Shown: in pieces, positions 41,926 through 55,024 of the stretch
How positions within the stretch are numbered: position 1 is the stretch's first letter
Layout of the letters: every line of letters starts with the position of its first letter
DNA from: Rhizophagus irregularis
Taxonomy: Eukaryota; Glomeromycota; Glomeromycetes; Glomerales; Glomeraceae
DNA length: 64,000 bases
Direction of reading: 5' to 3'
Assembly: GCF_026210795.1 (NCBI RefSeq)
Contig: NC_089449.1
Coordinates: 62,001-126,000, forward strand
Translations under genes and position numbers: made by a program
Notes under the pieces: model-generated
The model's database searches: none
Told to the model about the DNA's origin: nothing
The model's input: the letters and a program-made list of their open reading frames with translations, nothing else

Positions 41926-44900
41926 ATAATAATAATCTCGATTTTTTAACTTTTTGAGTACAGTACATCATCTTTTTACGAAAAATTCGAATTGAACAAA
42001 AAAAAAAAAGAACAATTTTTTATCATTTCATTTGTACTTTCTTCATCCGTCTTGATTTTTTCACACAAAAAAAAAGAAAATAAAAAAAAAATAAAAAAAA
42101 AGTAAAAAAAAAAGGTTCCGAGCTTAGAGATTAAAATACGAACTTCCAAAAAAAAAAAAATTTTTTGTACATAACATCGACTTAGTATTTTTCTCTCTTC
42201 TTACCGTCGGATATATATATATGTATATATATATATCAACATAATTTAGTATAATGATTTTATTTTCACGAACAATTATTTCAATTTAAATCATTTAACA
42301 ACAAATCAATCATACAAATTCACATAAATTTATCATTAACATCAAAAAATATCCAACTCTAATCGTTTTTTTTTTTCAACATTTTTGTAAGTAGTAATTT
42401 AACTTCGTTTATAAAAAACTTTTTTATCATTATTATCGTCAATTTATTTTTTTTCTTCAACAAAAAATCAAAAAAAAAAAGAAAAAATAACATTTAGTAC
42501 CTTTATTACGTTTACATTAATTTTTAAGGTGTTGTAGGAGTAATAATTTTAGTTAAAAATTTAGTGTAAGATGAAAAAAAAAAGAAAAAGAAATCAAAAA
42601 AAAAAAAATTTAAAAATTTAAAAAATTAAAAGTTCCTTTTTCTTTTGTAAATCTTTATTTTATGTAAATGTTTTCTTGTAGTCTAAGTTTGTTCTGAATT
42701 TTTTTGTAATATATTTTTTTTTATTTACATAGTAAAATAAAAAATTTTCAAAAAAAAAAAACAAAAAAAAAATTTGCAAGTGTTTTTAAAGTGTTTAGTG
42801 ATTTATACTACTACTACAGTTTACTTCGTGTTTAAGTGTCATGTCATTTCTATCGTGTTTCAATGACGTCATTGGAGCTTTAATTTTTAATTTTCAAGTT
42901 AAAACACGTTCCTAAGTTGTTTCAGTGTAACCTTTTATGAAAGACCTTTTATTTTTTTCTTTTATTGTATTCGTCAAATAAAAATCAGAAGATATTTAAG
43001 ATATACATTTATCCATTTATTATTTATTATTATTAAGAAAAAAAAAAATACCATTTATTTATTTATATATATTTTTGATATACATCGAAAGAAATTCCTT
43101 TTTGGTATAGAAGACAATTCATTGGTAAGTAAGAACTTATTTCCGTCCGTCCTCCCCCATACCCCAAATAAAAACAATAATTTATACTTTAAATACTTTA
43201 AATGATTTTTAATCCGCTGATTCACTATAATTGGATGATAAATTATTACGTAAAAAAAGTCCTCGGCCGCAGTTTAAAATTAACTTATAATCGAAACCCC
43301 GAGATAGAGAAAAGTTTTGAAGAAAATTCTATCTCGGTTATTATGTATTAATCATTCTTAGAAAAAGTACTACAAAGAATGATAAAAATGGTACAGTAAG
43401 CATGAAGCATAAAGCATATCTGTACATCAATAAATGCGTTATATGCAGATTTCAATACTTCATAAATCATAATACTTTATTATTTATTTATTTACTTTAT
43501 TTAAAATCTCTTTTTATTTAAAACCTTAACATTTTTACGCATTGACAATTATTTTATTTGTTCAACCTTTTTTTTTTTTTCTTTTTAAAAAAGTTTTTTT
43601 TTTTCGCCACGCATGTTACTTTATTTTATTTTTATATTGTTTATAAACGGATTGTCTTATTTTATTTATTTTTTTAAGGAGTTAAAAAAGAGAACCATTA
43701 AAAAAACATTTTTTTTTTTTGATAAGGAATTTTTTAAAATCCCTTGTTAACTTTTTGTATTATTTATTAAATGTTGATTCTGTAAATAGAATTTATTTCA
43801 TTTATTTCTCAAAAAAAAAATAAAATAAAATAAAAAAATAATTTTATTAAAAAACGTGATTTTTTTTTCTCTTTTAAAATAAAAAAAACTTTACTTTATT
43901 ATTATTACAAGGGATCGACCTTTATTCCGCGTATTTACGGTAATTTAATTTTACCCCACAGTATTTATAATATACAAACAAAAAAAAAATAAAATAAAAA
44001 AGGTTTGGAAAAACACAGAAAAAAAAATAAAAAACCATATGACTTCACAAATCAAGTTTAATTTGTTGATTGTTACATAAATTACATAAATTACATAATT
44101 TTAATCGGTTAAATACCTGTTTTCCGACGTATATTTTTTCGGATAAGCCCGGATTGGTATAGAAGGAAATTAGGTTATACCCCCAATTTATTATTTATTT
44201 GGCTTTTTTTTTAAAAAAAAGTAAAGAAAGAAAAAAAAAAAATCTTGATAGAAAAAAGAAAATGTTTAAAATGTATAAATTAATAAATTATTTGTTTATT
44301 GTGACGAGATTATGCTTGATAATTTTTTACAACAAAAAAAAAAAACTTGATAAAAAAAAAAAAATTGGTTTAAGATCACTTTACGTGAAGTTAGTCGAGT
44401 TAGTTGCTTATTATCGGATGATATAAATTAAAAAAAGTCTTATGTAATATAAATAATATAACGTTATTAACGTCAAATATATAAAATTAATGTTGACAAA
44501 TTTAAATTGTCAACTAAAAAAAAAATCGCCGCGTTTATTATTTTTCACGTGTTTGAAAAAAAAAATTTATAAAAAAAAAAATTTTTTTATATTTATTTTA
44601 TGTTTATTCCGCAGTAAACTTTACATTTCACGTGAAAAATATTATAGAAAAAGAGAATAGGATATTTGGAAGTTTGGAACCCTTTAGAAAAACTTGATAT
44701 TGTGAATAAAAAAGGTTTGAACCTTAAATAATAAAAGCCTTCTTGACTTTTTTAAAATAAAAGAATTACTCTTTATATATTTCCAATGAGACTATAAAAA
44801 CTCTTTTCAATAAAATTAAAATAAGTAATTCTAGAAATTTCTTCAAAATTAACGAGAATTTCTCTTATCTTGCGTTATCTGTCATAACTTTTACACTTTG

Positions 44901-44934
44901 ATTCAATTTTTTTTGGTTAGTTGTGAGAAAAAAA

Positions 44935-44968
<34 letters not shown>

Positions 44969-47900
44969 TTGAAACAAAAAAAAAAAAAAAATATTTTAAA
45001 CTTGTTTGTAAACAAGTTTTGATTATAAGATTAGAATGATTTAAATTTACAAGTGCAGCCTTTTTTTTTCCTATTTCTATTAAAAAAAAAAAAAAATTTT
45101 TTTTTTTTTTTTTTCTTCCAAACAAACGTAAAGTTGTGCACACGGACTCTATCTATCTAACGAAAAAAAAGAAGAAAAAGAAAATTTTTTTTTTTTTTTG
45201 TCACTATCTTAGGTTACGCGTTTATCATGTAATGTGTCATTTATTTTATATATATACAAACATGTTGTTGATCTAAGCCTAATTTAACCCTAGAATAATC
45301 AAAACAGGTTTTTAAAGTTTTTTTTTTAATTTATCTAAAATTATTAAAAGTAAAAAGGCAACCATTTATAATTTTATTATAATATCGTTGTTGTACAATA
45401 TATAAAAATACTTGAAATTCGGTCATTTACGGTCTATTTACGGATCATTTACGGATCATTTACGGTATATTTAGATAATAATAAGTATTACTTACTTTTA
45501 TAATAAATATTACTTACTTTAAGGAGAATAAACCAAATATGAATTTTTTAACAAGAATTTGTTTTTTTTTTTTTTCGTCGCGAAACTCATTTACAATATC
45601 CTTGCGCCCAACTTTTTTGAGATCATTTTCAACATTTTCAAGTAAAAATTCCTGTACCTTTATAATAAAATTCTTTGCAAGGAAATAAGGGGAAATAATT
45701 TAACTTTTCAGGTACGTTCATAGAACTTTTGGTCAACCAGTTTTTATATATTTATATATTTTATAAAAGATTGTTCTCTCTTTTATTACTTCATATTTTT
45801 GCAAAGGAAATTTGATAATAATAATAAAAAAAAAAAATAATAATAAATATTCAGGGGTACATCAAAATATCAACTGATCCTCGTGATAATATTCAATTTA
45901 CCTTTCTCTTTTTTTTTGACTAAGCCGAGTTGACCAATTGAATAATTCCGGAATTATCTTTCCTAATTTGTAATTTTCATTCCGTAATATTTTTGTTGGC
46001 TGGATTATATAATAGTTGTTGCTTATGGCGAAGGTAATTGGCCATGTGTTGTTTGTGTAGCAAGCGGGGAATTTTTTTTTTTTGATTAAGTAATTTATAT
46101 ACAAAAAAATTTTGATTTTCTTTGAAATATTAGACTATTAATCAGTTGTACTATTATATTTTTGATCAACTTAATAAAATTAATGAGGATTTACATAACG
46201 TTAAATATTTTTTGTTGAAAATATATATGATTTATGAAATATTATGAAAAATCATGAAAAATCATGAATATTATGAAAATTTTAATATGAAAAATTATGA
46301 AAAATTGCGTAAAAACATGAAATAAATATTATTCTAACCATTATCATTAAAATCAAATTCTTACGTCAATTTTTTAATAATCAGTAATTTGCCAAGAATA
46401 GCCAAATTTCTTGTTTTTATTAGATGAATAATATCTAAAAATAGATAAGAAAAATATCTTACGTTATTTAAACATATTAATGTTATATAAATTACCTTAT
46501 TTGTTATTACATTGGTTTTTAATGGAAATTTATTCCCCTTCAATATTTCTTTCCTCAAAGAAATATTATTTCGTACCACATGACTTTGTGATGTTCATCT
46601 CAATAGTCATTATTACAAAAAATTTTTTTAATAAAAGTGATGAATAAAACTGTTATCACTTTTGTGATTATCCTATAAAAGTCACTTTCTACTTTATAAT
46701 TAATTATAAATACGTACAAACTATTTTAGGTTAGGTTAACGTCAAACATGATAGGGTCAAAGGGTAATTTCATATGAAAATAAGAAGAAATTTTTATCAT
46801 TTTAGATTTTGATTGAAAAAAGATAAGGTTTTAGAATTTAGGCAAAGATTTGGCAAAGATTTTTTTTTTTTTAATAAAAAATATAATAAAAAATATTTGA
46901 AATACTTTTATCTCGGAAAATGATTAAAAAATCACCGTTTATTATCTTCTTTTATCTTTCAGATCTGAAACATTTCCTAGATTTTCATAAAACGTGTTTC
47001 AACTGTTTCATGATGATTGAGATTTTCGAGCATGGTTTCTCTTCTATAAGCGATCAGTCATAGATATTTACTAATTTATCATTTATGTTATTAATCGGTT
47101 ATTAGGCTAAAAATAAAATAAATAAATAAAATAATTTGAGGCTAGTTGTACACGTTTTTTTTATGCCACTACTGCGAAAGTGGCTGTGTCATTGTGGCTA
47201 TCTCGGGTTATCCAATTATTATAATTATTATAAATTTGTCATTTAATGATAACTTTTTTTTGATGATTTCTTAAACACTTTTCGGTTCTAAAGGTAATTT
47301 GATTTATTATGTAGCCAATTATAATACTATTACCGGAATCCAGAGATAAACTGATAGAAAAAAATATCAACTTTTATGTGGTTGCCAGCCACAATGCAAA
47401 CTGCAAATTGCTGATGCAGCTGCGCCTACTACATTTTATCCATAACTTTTTTGTCATTACTTTGCTCGAAATTGTTTAAAAAGAGATCAATCACTCGCGT
47501 CATTGTTTACATCTATCTAAACTAGCAAAAGTTAATTACAAAAATTTTTCATTGTGTAATAATAATTTTTATTTCAATTGGTAAAAATTATATTTTTTTT
47601 TTGATATGCGTGAATTTTTACGCCCAAAATTTTTAAGTTAAATTTTTGATTCTTTTATGTGGTGTAACGTTCACTAACTTTTTAGTATCTTTTTCTTTCA
47701 AAAAAAATAATTTTATTCCGAATTTGTAATAACATTATTATTATTATTATTTCGCTCTGTTAAAATCTAAACATTGTTACAAAAAAAAAAAAAAAAAAAA
47801 AAAAGTCTCCTGTTGTTTTCATTATACAATTTATGGTAATGACATAAATATTTTTTATGAAAAAAAAAAAATTTCCCGCAGCGACTCAAAAAAATTTCAT

Positions 47901-48810
47901 TGACGTATTTGACGTATAAATAGTCGTACACTTTTCTTTTATATGCAATGCGCAAATGTTAGTTCGGAAAAATCGTCCGAAAAATTTTTGATTCTACATC
48001 CTTTATCAAGGAAACTGAATAGTGTAACTAATATAAAGAATTTCGAGGGTTCTTTTTTTTCTTAAAATTCCTTAATTTTTTTGGCGTTGGTGTCGAATAT
48101 TCATGCGGTTTTTTAGTCGTTCATGTGTTTTTAGTCGCTCATGTGTATAGTAGGCTTAAAGAATTTTCATATAAAAAAAAACAAATCCCTAACCCCTAAC
48201 CCCTATTGGTTCGGACAAAATTAAACAATTACTGCTAATTCCGCGGAGTGTTTTACTAAAGTACCGCAATGATTAACAAATGTTTAAGGAATTATTTGGG
48301 ATACTTAAATTAGTAATAGTGAAAATTGGCGTATCTTTCATTGAACTTTAAAGGGTATATATGCGTTTTTTTTTTTGTTTAGTCATATGAATTATCAGAA
48401 GACCAATAATGTATCACAGGATTATGAATGAATGAAAAAAAAAAGAAAAAGGTTTTTTTTCCACTTTAACGTGACAATAATGAAATAATAAAAGTGATAA
48501 TCTTGAAATAACGAAAAAGTTTTTTTTTTTTTTTTTTCTTGCTCCATTATTTATTCTTTTGTTTATGTATGCATATATTAAATATTTCTTTCAAAAAAAA
48601 TAAGTTATGGGTTAAACCGTTTTTTTTTTAATTATAAACAAGATTAATCAGATTATCAAATGGTTTATTTCAAAAAGGGACCTTTTTAAGGAATAATAAA
48701 CATTATATTATTGTATAGTTTTTTATTTACTATAATTAACTAACAATAATTATTATTTATAAATTAAAAAAGAAATGCTAGATTAAGCATTTTTTAATAA
48801 AAAAAATTAA

Positions 48811-48841
<31 letters not shown>

Positions 48842-50100
48842 TGTTTAGTGTACAATTTTATACGAATCTGGTTTAAAAAAGAACTAAAAGAAAAACTGTT
48901 TTTTGGCGTGGAAAAAACTGAGAAACTGAAAAAAAAAACGGATTTATTATATATGCGTGATTTTTTTTTAGTATTAAAAGATAATTGTTTAGATCGAAAA
49001 AGGTAAAATAATTAAAAGTTACGATTGAAGTTCAACAATGTATGTTTAATACCATAAAGGAATAGACTCGGTTTATCAATGACATATAAATGACGCGCTA
49101 AGATCAAAATATTGGTTTGTAAACACGGTAAATTTTTTTTTTGGCGGCATCTTTATTTTTATTTTTGAATCTATCCAAAAAAAAAAAATCCTTTTTATAA
49201 CAGGTTTAAAGTCAAGATTTCTTTTTTAAATCCCATATAATCCTGTTTAATATCAATATCTAAATCTAGGAAATTTTATTCCCCACACAATAAAAAAATT
49301 TTTTATAGATCAAGATTTTTTTTTGTACTCATAATATTTATAGATAAACTAGTTCTTATTTAGAATTCTTTGTTTATGATTTCGTACTTAAATGTTTTGC
49401 ATCAAATTGCAGAAATGAAAAAAAGTAATCTATCTATTTTCTTTGTTAGATCAAATAAAAACCTGTTGTAAATAAATATAGTAAAAAAAAAAAAAGTATT
49501 TTTAAAATTATAAAAATATATATATAAAATTATATATATAATATGTAAAAAAAAAATATATGATTATTGTATTATATATATGTATGTATATATATATATA
49601 TACATATATCATTGATATTCCTCATAAAAATTTATCACGTTTCGTCACGAAAAAACCTAAAAGTTACTGCGCCAAGATCCGTGAGTTCACGTGTTTTTTT
49701 ATTTAAATAATGAAATATTAAAAACATTTTAAAACAAAAAAAATTTTTCTTTCATTTTTTTCAATTCTTTTTTTTTTTATGAATTCTTTACGAAGCAATA
49801 AAAAATATTTTTTTTTTTTTTTTTTAAAGTTAGAACGAAAAAGTTTATTACTAAATATATATTATTATTTATATACACAAAATGGTTTTATTTAGTAATT
49901 CCAAAAAAGGATTTGAGGCGATAAGAGATAACGATCAGGTGACAAAGAATATATATATATTCAGTAATACATTCAGTAACACAGTATTCTTTGTATGTAT
50001 ATCTTTTTGAGAATTCATCTAATTCATCTAATTCATCTATCGTTAAAAAAAATTCCATTCTCCCACGTATGTAACTTTATCATCAGCATACTATACATGC
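41926..50100. other. Gene-poor AT-rich stretch with microsatellites
   Basis: No gene is supported. Seen: a TTA microsatellite (44937-44967), a second ATT one (48813-48841), ATTTACGGATC repeats (45425-45470), GAAAAATCATGA repeats (46245-46290), a telomere-like CCCTAACCCCTAACCCC (48187-48203) and many 10-20 bp A or T runs. Part of the left end is probably the 3' untranslated region of the gene ending at 41925. Confidence 0.55.
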
Positions 50101-50730
50101 AAGATATGATAGAATGATTGATTAGATATGATACACAGGAAACGATACATACATGATACGATACATACACTATATAGGAATACGACACGTATACATATAC
50201 TCGATACATATACGATGGTACGACGATAATGCCATGGTCAAATATTAGCTATGCTTAATATGAAAATAGAGTACCATACTAACCATACTTACCATCATAC
50301 CATTCTACTATCTAGAACAGGATACTTTCACAATACGCACACAAGATACTATACATACAAGTCACAACACGCACATAGGATACTGTCACAATACGCACAC
50401 AAGATACTATACATACAAGTCACAACACGCACATAGGATACTGTCACAATACGCACACAGGAATGACAGGATACGATACATACAAGTCACAATAGGATAC
50501 GAACACATACAAGTCACAATACATACAATATACAAAATAACACAAATAACACATCCTGTATATACAAGTCACATTACATACAATACATAATACATACAGG
50601 ATACACTACATTAATCCACTAACTCACTAGCCCACTAACATTAGCCACTAACCATTAATTCTTTAATTCGCTAATTCATTAATTCACTAATTCGCTAATT
50701 CATTAATTCACAAATTCACTAATTTATCAA
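50100..50730 (+). repeat. Minisatellite, 58-bp unit, within a tandemly repetitive tract
   Basis: Two almost identical 58-bp units (50332-50389 and 50390-50447) contain CAATACGCACACAAGATAC and CACAACACGCACATAGGATA. Degenerate copies of GATACATACA/AAGTCACAA extend from about 50120 to 50600. They are followed by AATTCACTAATTCGCT repeats (50655-50725) up to the stop of the F-box gene. Confidence 0.75.
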
Positions 50731-50749
50731 CCTATTAGGTTACCAACCA

Positions 50750-52342
50750 TTACACTAGCCACGTCATTTCAACTAGTTTAAGTTTATCAAAATCATACTC
50801 ATCCTCTTGGATTCTAAAATCTTTCAAAATCCTACCATGTAATTCTGAAAATATTTGTACCATAATTTCTAAATCTTTAATATCTCCATCACAAGAAATT
50901 TTTAATACCTTCAAAAATGTGACACACTTCTCTAAAACAGTTTCAAATATATCTAACGATATTCTCCAATTTGATAAATTTAATTCTAAAAGATTTGAAG
51001 AACAAAGTTGAGTGAATTCATTCATGAATGGATCAGCTAAAAATTTAGGTTTTCCATCATATCCTACATGAATTTTTTGTAAATTCTTACATTGACTCAT
51101 TATTTTTAATAATATTAACATATTATTCCTATTTCTAATATTTACAAAAATGTTTACCAGATTATAACAATTCTCTGAAACTGATAGTAAAATTCCTGGT
51201 ATTCCTGAAGGATCTTGATTTAATTGAAATTCTTTTAAATTCTTTCCATTATTTTTTATAAATAATTTCATGTTTTCTAAAGCATCAATTGTAAATTCAC
51301 AACAAGTAAATTCTATTACTTCAAGTTCAGGATATAAAATATTTGATAAAATATTAATAGGAAAATTAAAATCAATCAACATAAAAGATAATTTCTTCAA
51401 TCTTTTACATTTCTTTAAATATTTTAATTCATCATTTGTAATTATATCTCCATGAATTTTAATAATTTCCAAAGAATCTTCAATCATTCCTTGTAAACCT
51501 TTTATAGTATCCCTTCCAAAATTTGATACAGTTGAATAAGTTAAAGATTTAAGACATTTTTGAACTTGTAATAATTCTTTTATATTCCTTGATTTTAAAT
51601 CATCATTCCAAGTTAAATAAATAGAACTCTCCCAAGGATAAATTTTTAAATGAATTATTTCATGTGAACATTCTTTAATTTTATCAATTATGGATGCTTT
51701 ATGAAAATTTCCATCACATATTAATTCTTTTAATCCAATCAAACTTCTATTATTATCTTCCTTTATACCATTAAAAAGTATACCAAAATAATCATTAGGA
51801 ATGAAAAAAGTCTTATTGATATCTATGAATAAATTTTCTATTCCTTTGCTTCTTTTAATAATTATATAAAAGATTGATTCAAAAAATGCCAACATTTCTT
51901 GTACTTCTATTGAATAATTTATAGAATAATTATAAATAAAATAATCATTATTATTAATAAAATGATTTTTTTCTAAATTTGGTCGAAATAATTTATTATT
52001 ATTCAACCAAATTTTAATTAAATTCAATAATTTATTAAAATCTATTTGTTTAATAAAATATGAATAATCAAATAAAATTTTTGTAGGTATTCCAATACGA
52101 TTATCTTTTATTTTAAAAATATTTTTTTGTTTCTCATCAAGATAAAATAAAATTATTGAGATTATTTTATAAAAATTTTTAAAAGGATATTTTACGTTGT
52201 TAAAAGATTTCTCCCATAAATATGAAATTCCAACTTGACACCAATCTTTATTGATTAATATTATAGAATGTAATGTATTTATATCATCTTCTTCAACGTA
52301 ATTAAGAATTTCTGTTATAATTTCAATTAAAAGTTTAGGCAT
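50750..52342 (-). CDS. F-box / leucine-rich-repeat protein
   Basis: Single-exon 530-residue frame. The ATG at 52342 (MPKLLIEIITEILNYV) is preferred over one 27 bp upstream that would add a Phe/Lys-rich leader encoded by homopolymers. The first 45 residues form an F-box (LLIEIITEIL...SIILINKDWCQVGISYLWE), expected to bind Skp1 in an SCF ubiquitin ligase. The rest holds irregular Leu-rich repeats for substrate binding (LKKLSFMLID, LEVIEFTCCEF, LKEFQLNQ, LLELNLSNW, LKVLKISCDGD). This arrangement and length fit the large F-box family of Glomeromycotina. It is host-like: no inverted ends nearby. It is AT-rich in codon use, with Ile/Asn/Lys abundant. Confidence 0.85.
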   Translation of the reverse strand: MPKLLIEIITEILNYVEEDDINTLHSIILINKDWCQVGISYLWEKSFNNVKYPFKNFYKIISIILFYLDEKQKNIFKIKDNRIGIPTKILFDYSYFIKQIDFNKLLNLIKIWLNNNKLFRPNLEKNHFINNNDYFIYNYSINYSIEVQEMLAFFESIFYIIIKRSKGIENLFIDINKTFFIPNDYFGILFNGIKEDNNRSLIGLKELICDGNFHKASIIDKIKECSHEIIHLKIYPWESSIYLTWNDDLKSRNIKELLQVQKCLKSLTYSTVSNFGRDTIKGLQGMIEDSLEIIKIHGDIITNDELKYLKKCKRLKKLSFMLIDFNFPINILSNILYPELEVIEFTCCEFTIDALENMKLFIKNNGKNLKEFQLNQDPSGIPGILLSVSENCYNLVNIFVNIRNRNNMLILLKIMSQCKNLQKIHVGYDGKPKFLADPFMNEFTQLCSSNLLELNLSNWRISLDIFETVLEKCVTFLKVLKISCDGDIKDLEIMVQIFSELHGRILKDFRIQEDEYDFDKLKLVEMTWLV

Positions 52343-53540
52343 TTTTTTTTTTTTGAAAAAGAAAACCAACCGTTGTGTGGTTAAAAAGTATGTCGATCAA
52401 TTGATTTGCTTACTGACAATAGAGTAGTATATTTAAACTCCAAAAGACGTCATATAGATATCTACATGATGATATTAACTTTAGTTGGTTTAAATCTTTT
52501 TACATGGAAAATACATGAAATAATCATAAAATAAGTATAAGTGTATAACCATCTTCAGAATAATGTTATTTTCCCACCATTATTGATGATTATACTATTT
52601 ATAATTATGTCATTATATTTTTTTCGATTATTATTACAAACTTTGCCAAAATCATCAATCAACAAACAAATAATCTATCTCACGTGATAATGGCACATTT
52701 TTTTAATTTGAATTATTAAAACTTCCACAGTCTAATGACTTGCACGACAGAACTTTTACATTGAATCTCGCGTGACATTAAAATTATGAGTTTAAAATTG
52801 ATATTCTACAAAAATCTTATATTATTGGGTAGAGTAATAATATATGATTGGTTCCAAATTTTTGTAAATTTTATTTTTATTATTTTTATATAAAATTGTA
52901 TAAAAGTACGGTAAGTTTCATGAAAAGACCCTCTTAATGTTAGCAATTTGTGCTTGATTCCGGTCAAACTTACTACGTACACTTATCCACGGGTCTTCTA
53001 AAATTACATTGGCAAAAAACGAATTCGTGAATAAACATTTCTCAAATTTATTCCTGATTTCATAAAAGACCTGCACGCTATTACGTGGGGTACGGGAGCG
53101 TCCAATTTTAAAAAGTGGGAAAGATCCATCAACATTTACTCGACACAAGAAGAAGAATTATCGCAATTTTTTTAAATCTTCCTCTACTCAAACCATTCAT
53201 CGTGAGAAACAACGGCTTCATCATCAGAGTTCTTCACAAATATTATATTAATAGTGATCCCCATTTGGTCACCTTTTCTCATATACGGTGGACAGACGTG
53301 GACTTCATCAAATTTTTTGCATTCGGGTACTTGGTTTTCTCATTAAATTTAATTCAATAGATATTATAGATATTTTAGGTTTGTTTCCTTTCAATTCTTT
53401 TTTTTCTTTTTTTTTCATGTTTTAGTCATTTATTTGTGGGTCCTGGTATTACATAGTGTGCTTTATCGTTACGACGTTACGTGTAGTGCGATTAAGCTTG
53501 TCCTTTCTTCCCCAGAGAAATGACGCCGTCAGGTGGCTTA
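52343..53540. other. Intergenic; short unclear frames
   Basis: Probable upstream region of the minus-strand F-box gene. A GC-richer patch (52918-53360) shows opposing open frames of 75-80 codons with no recognisable domain and no ATG for the minus one. It may be a relic of a mobile sequence. Confidence 0.35.
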
Positions 53541-53544
53541 AATA

Positions 53545-54140
53545 ATTGGTTTCGGAATATACGAATCGAAACCTCACCCGAAACTCTAAACAAATTCCGA
53601 AACTCGAATTTCGGTTATCTCGAAACTAATCTCGATATTCTTAAACTCACTGATTGACTGACCACGTGGCAATTTAAATATTTAATATAGTAACGATAAA
53701 TGTTTGAGAAATCTTTAAAATGTCGGATAGTTTACCATCAAATTCAAGTCTGAAAATAGTACTGGTGGGGAATCTAAAAAAGCCTATTTGACAAAGGGTA
53801 CTATGTCGTAAAGTTAGTGTCAAGTCCACCTATTGATGATGGTTCCATCTCAAGGATTTGGAAATTTTAAATGTGCTTGATTTGGATTCAATGTTTAAGG
53901 ATAAATCAAATAATATAACGGATACAATGATTTTATTCAAGAGGAAGAGTTCAAAATTTTAATTCATAATATAATTTTACATAATAAAGTTTAAATTTAA
54001 TTGTACAAGATTGTTATGATTTTAGTTAATTTTTAATTAAGTAAACTAATAGGTTTCGGTTATATTTCGGTATATAAAAGTTTCGGCAGTTTCGGGTTGG
54101 ATTCGGGATTCGGGTTTCAGGAGGTTTCGGTTTCGTGCCC
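53545..54140. repeat. Region with clustered TTTCGG/CCGAAA words, possible hAT-like relic
   Basis: Two clusters (53549-53640 and 54050-54140) carry repeated GTTTCGG or CCGAAAC words that resemble subterminal repeats of an element. The middle is AT-rich. The right cluster ends GTTTCGTGCCCCA. No exact inverted ends or target duplication could be fixed. Confidence 0.3.
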
Positions 54141-55024
54141 CATTGTTTCGTCTCATTCACTCACTCACTGGCTTTTTTACAGTATCGCATATGTCCTACT
54201 TTATGAAATTATATTTAAATTCCTACTGATAATGTACGGTATTTCTCTGAGAGATAAAAATAAAAATAAAAAAAAATTAATTGTGCAAATTAAATCATTG
54301 TGCAAAGGTCCAGTGTAGTTTGCTAAAATTAAATCAGCTGCGCATTTTGCATAATATTTAAAAGTTTCTTAAACTGTTACGACGTAACCAACTTTTGCCT
54401 TTATTTAACCATTATTAAAAATTCGAAATGTATAAATATACAATATATGTAACACTATATATGTATAAGCGTATATTCATGGAATACTGCGCAACCGGAT
54501 AATCGCTATTCTGATTTAAGTTTCCTCGGTGTTATGTAGGACCGAGAAAAACTTATGACATAGGTTACGACTATTCTTATCTATACGCTTTTACTAATAG
54601 ATATAGGCCTCAAATTTTAAAGCTGATTCATAAAATTTCTCAAAATTTACCCGATAACCCCTATTAGAAGTTTATTATGATGCACAAATTTTAATTTTTG
54701 CTTTATCTTATACCATAAGAAGCTTACAACTTTTTGATGCTTATAAATTTTGAACAAAAAGTATTAATAAGCTACTGCGTATATAAATATTATCCAAAAA
54801 AAGGACTCTTATTTACTTTTCCCCTTTCTTGCTTAAATATTTGCCAAATTTTAATTAAAAAATGATCAATTACGAATGCATTAATACATAAACTAATAAA
54901 TATTAATTGCTCAGGCAAACACGTTAAATTATGATGATTGAAAAAAATATATAAATTTGCCTTGTTGACCTTTGGGTTTTTTCATTGAAATTTTATTTAA
55001 TCGAATTTCATTAAAGAAAATAAA
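54141..55024. other. Upstream region of the aldo-keto reductase gene
   Basis: No coding sequence is supported. Short AT-rich leader before the ATG at 55025. Confidence 0.4.

Noticed and set aside
48187-48203. Telomere tract CCCTAACCCCTAACCCC
   Set aside because: Fewer than three units in the middle of ordinary DNA; not a chromosome end.
52918-53360. Opposing 75-80 codon frames as host genes
   Set aside because: No ATG for the minus frame, no domain, and the two frames overlap on opposite strands; weak relic at most.
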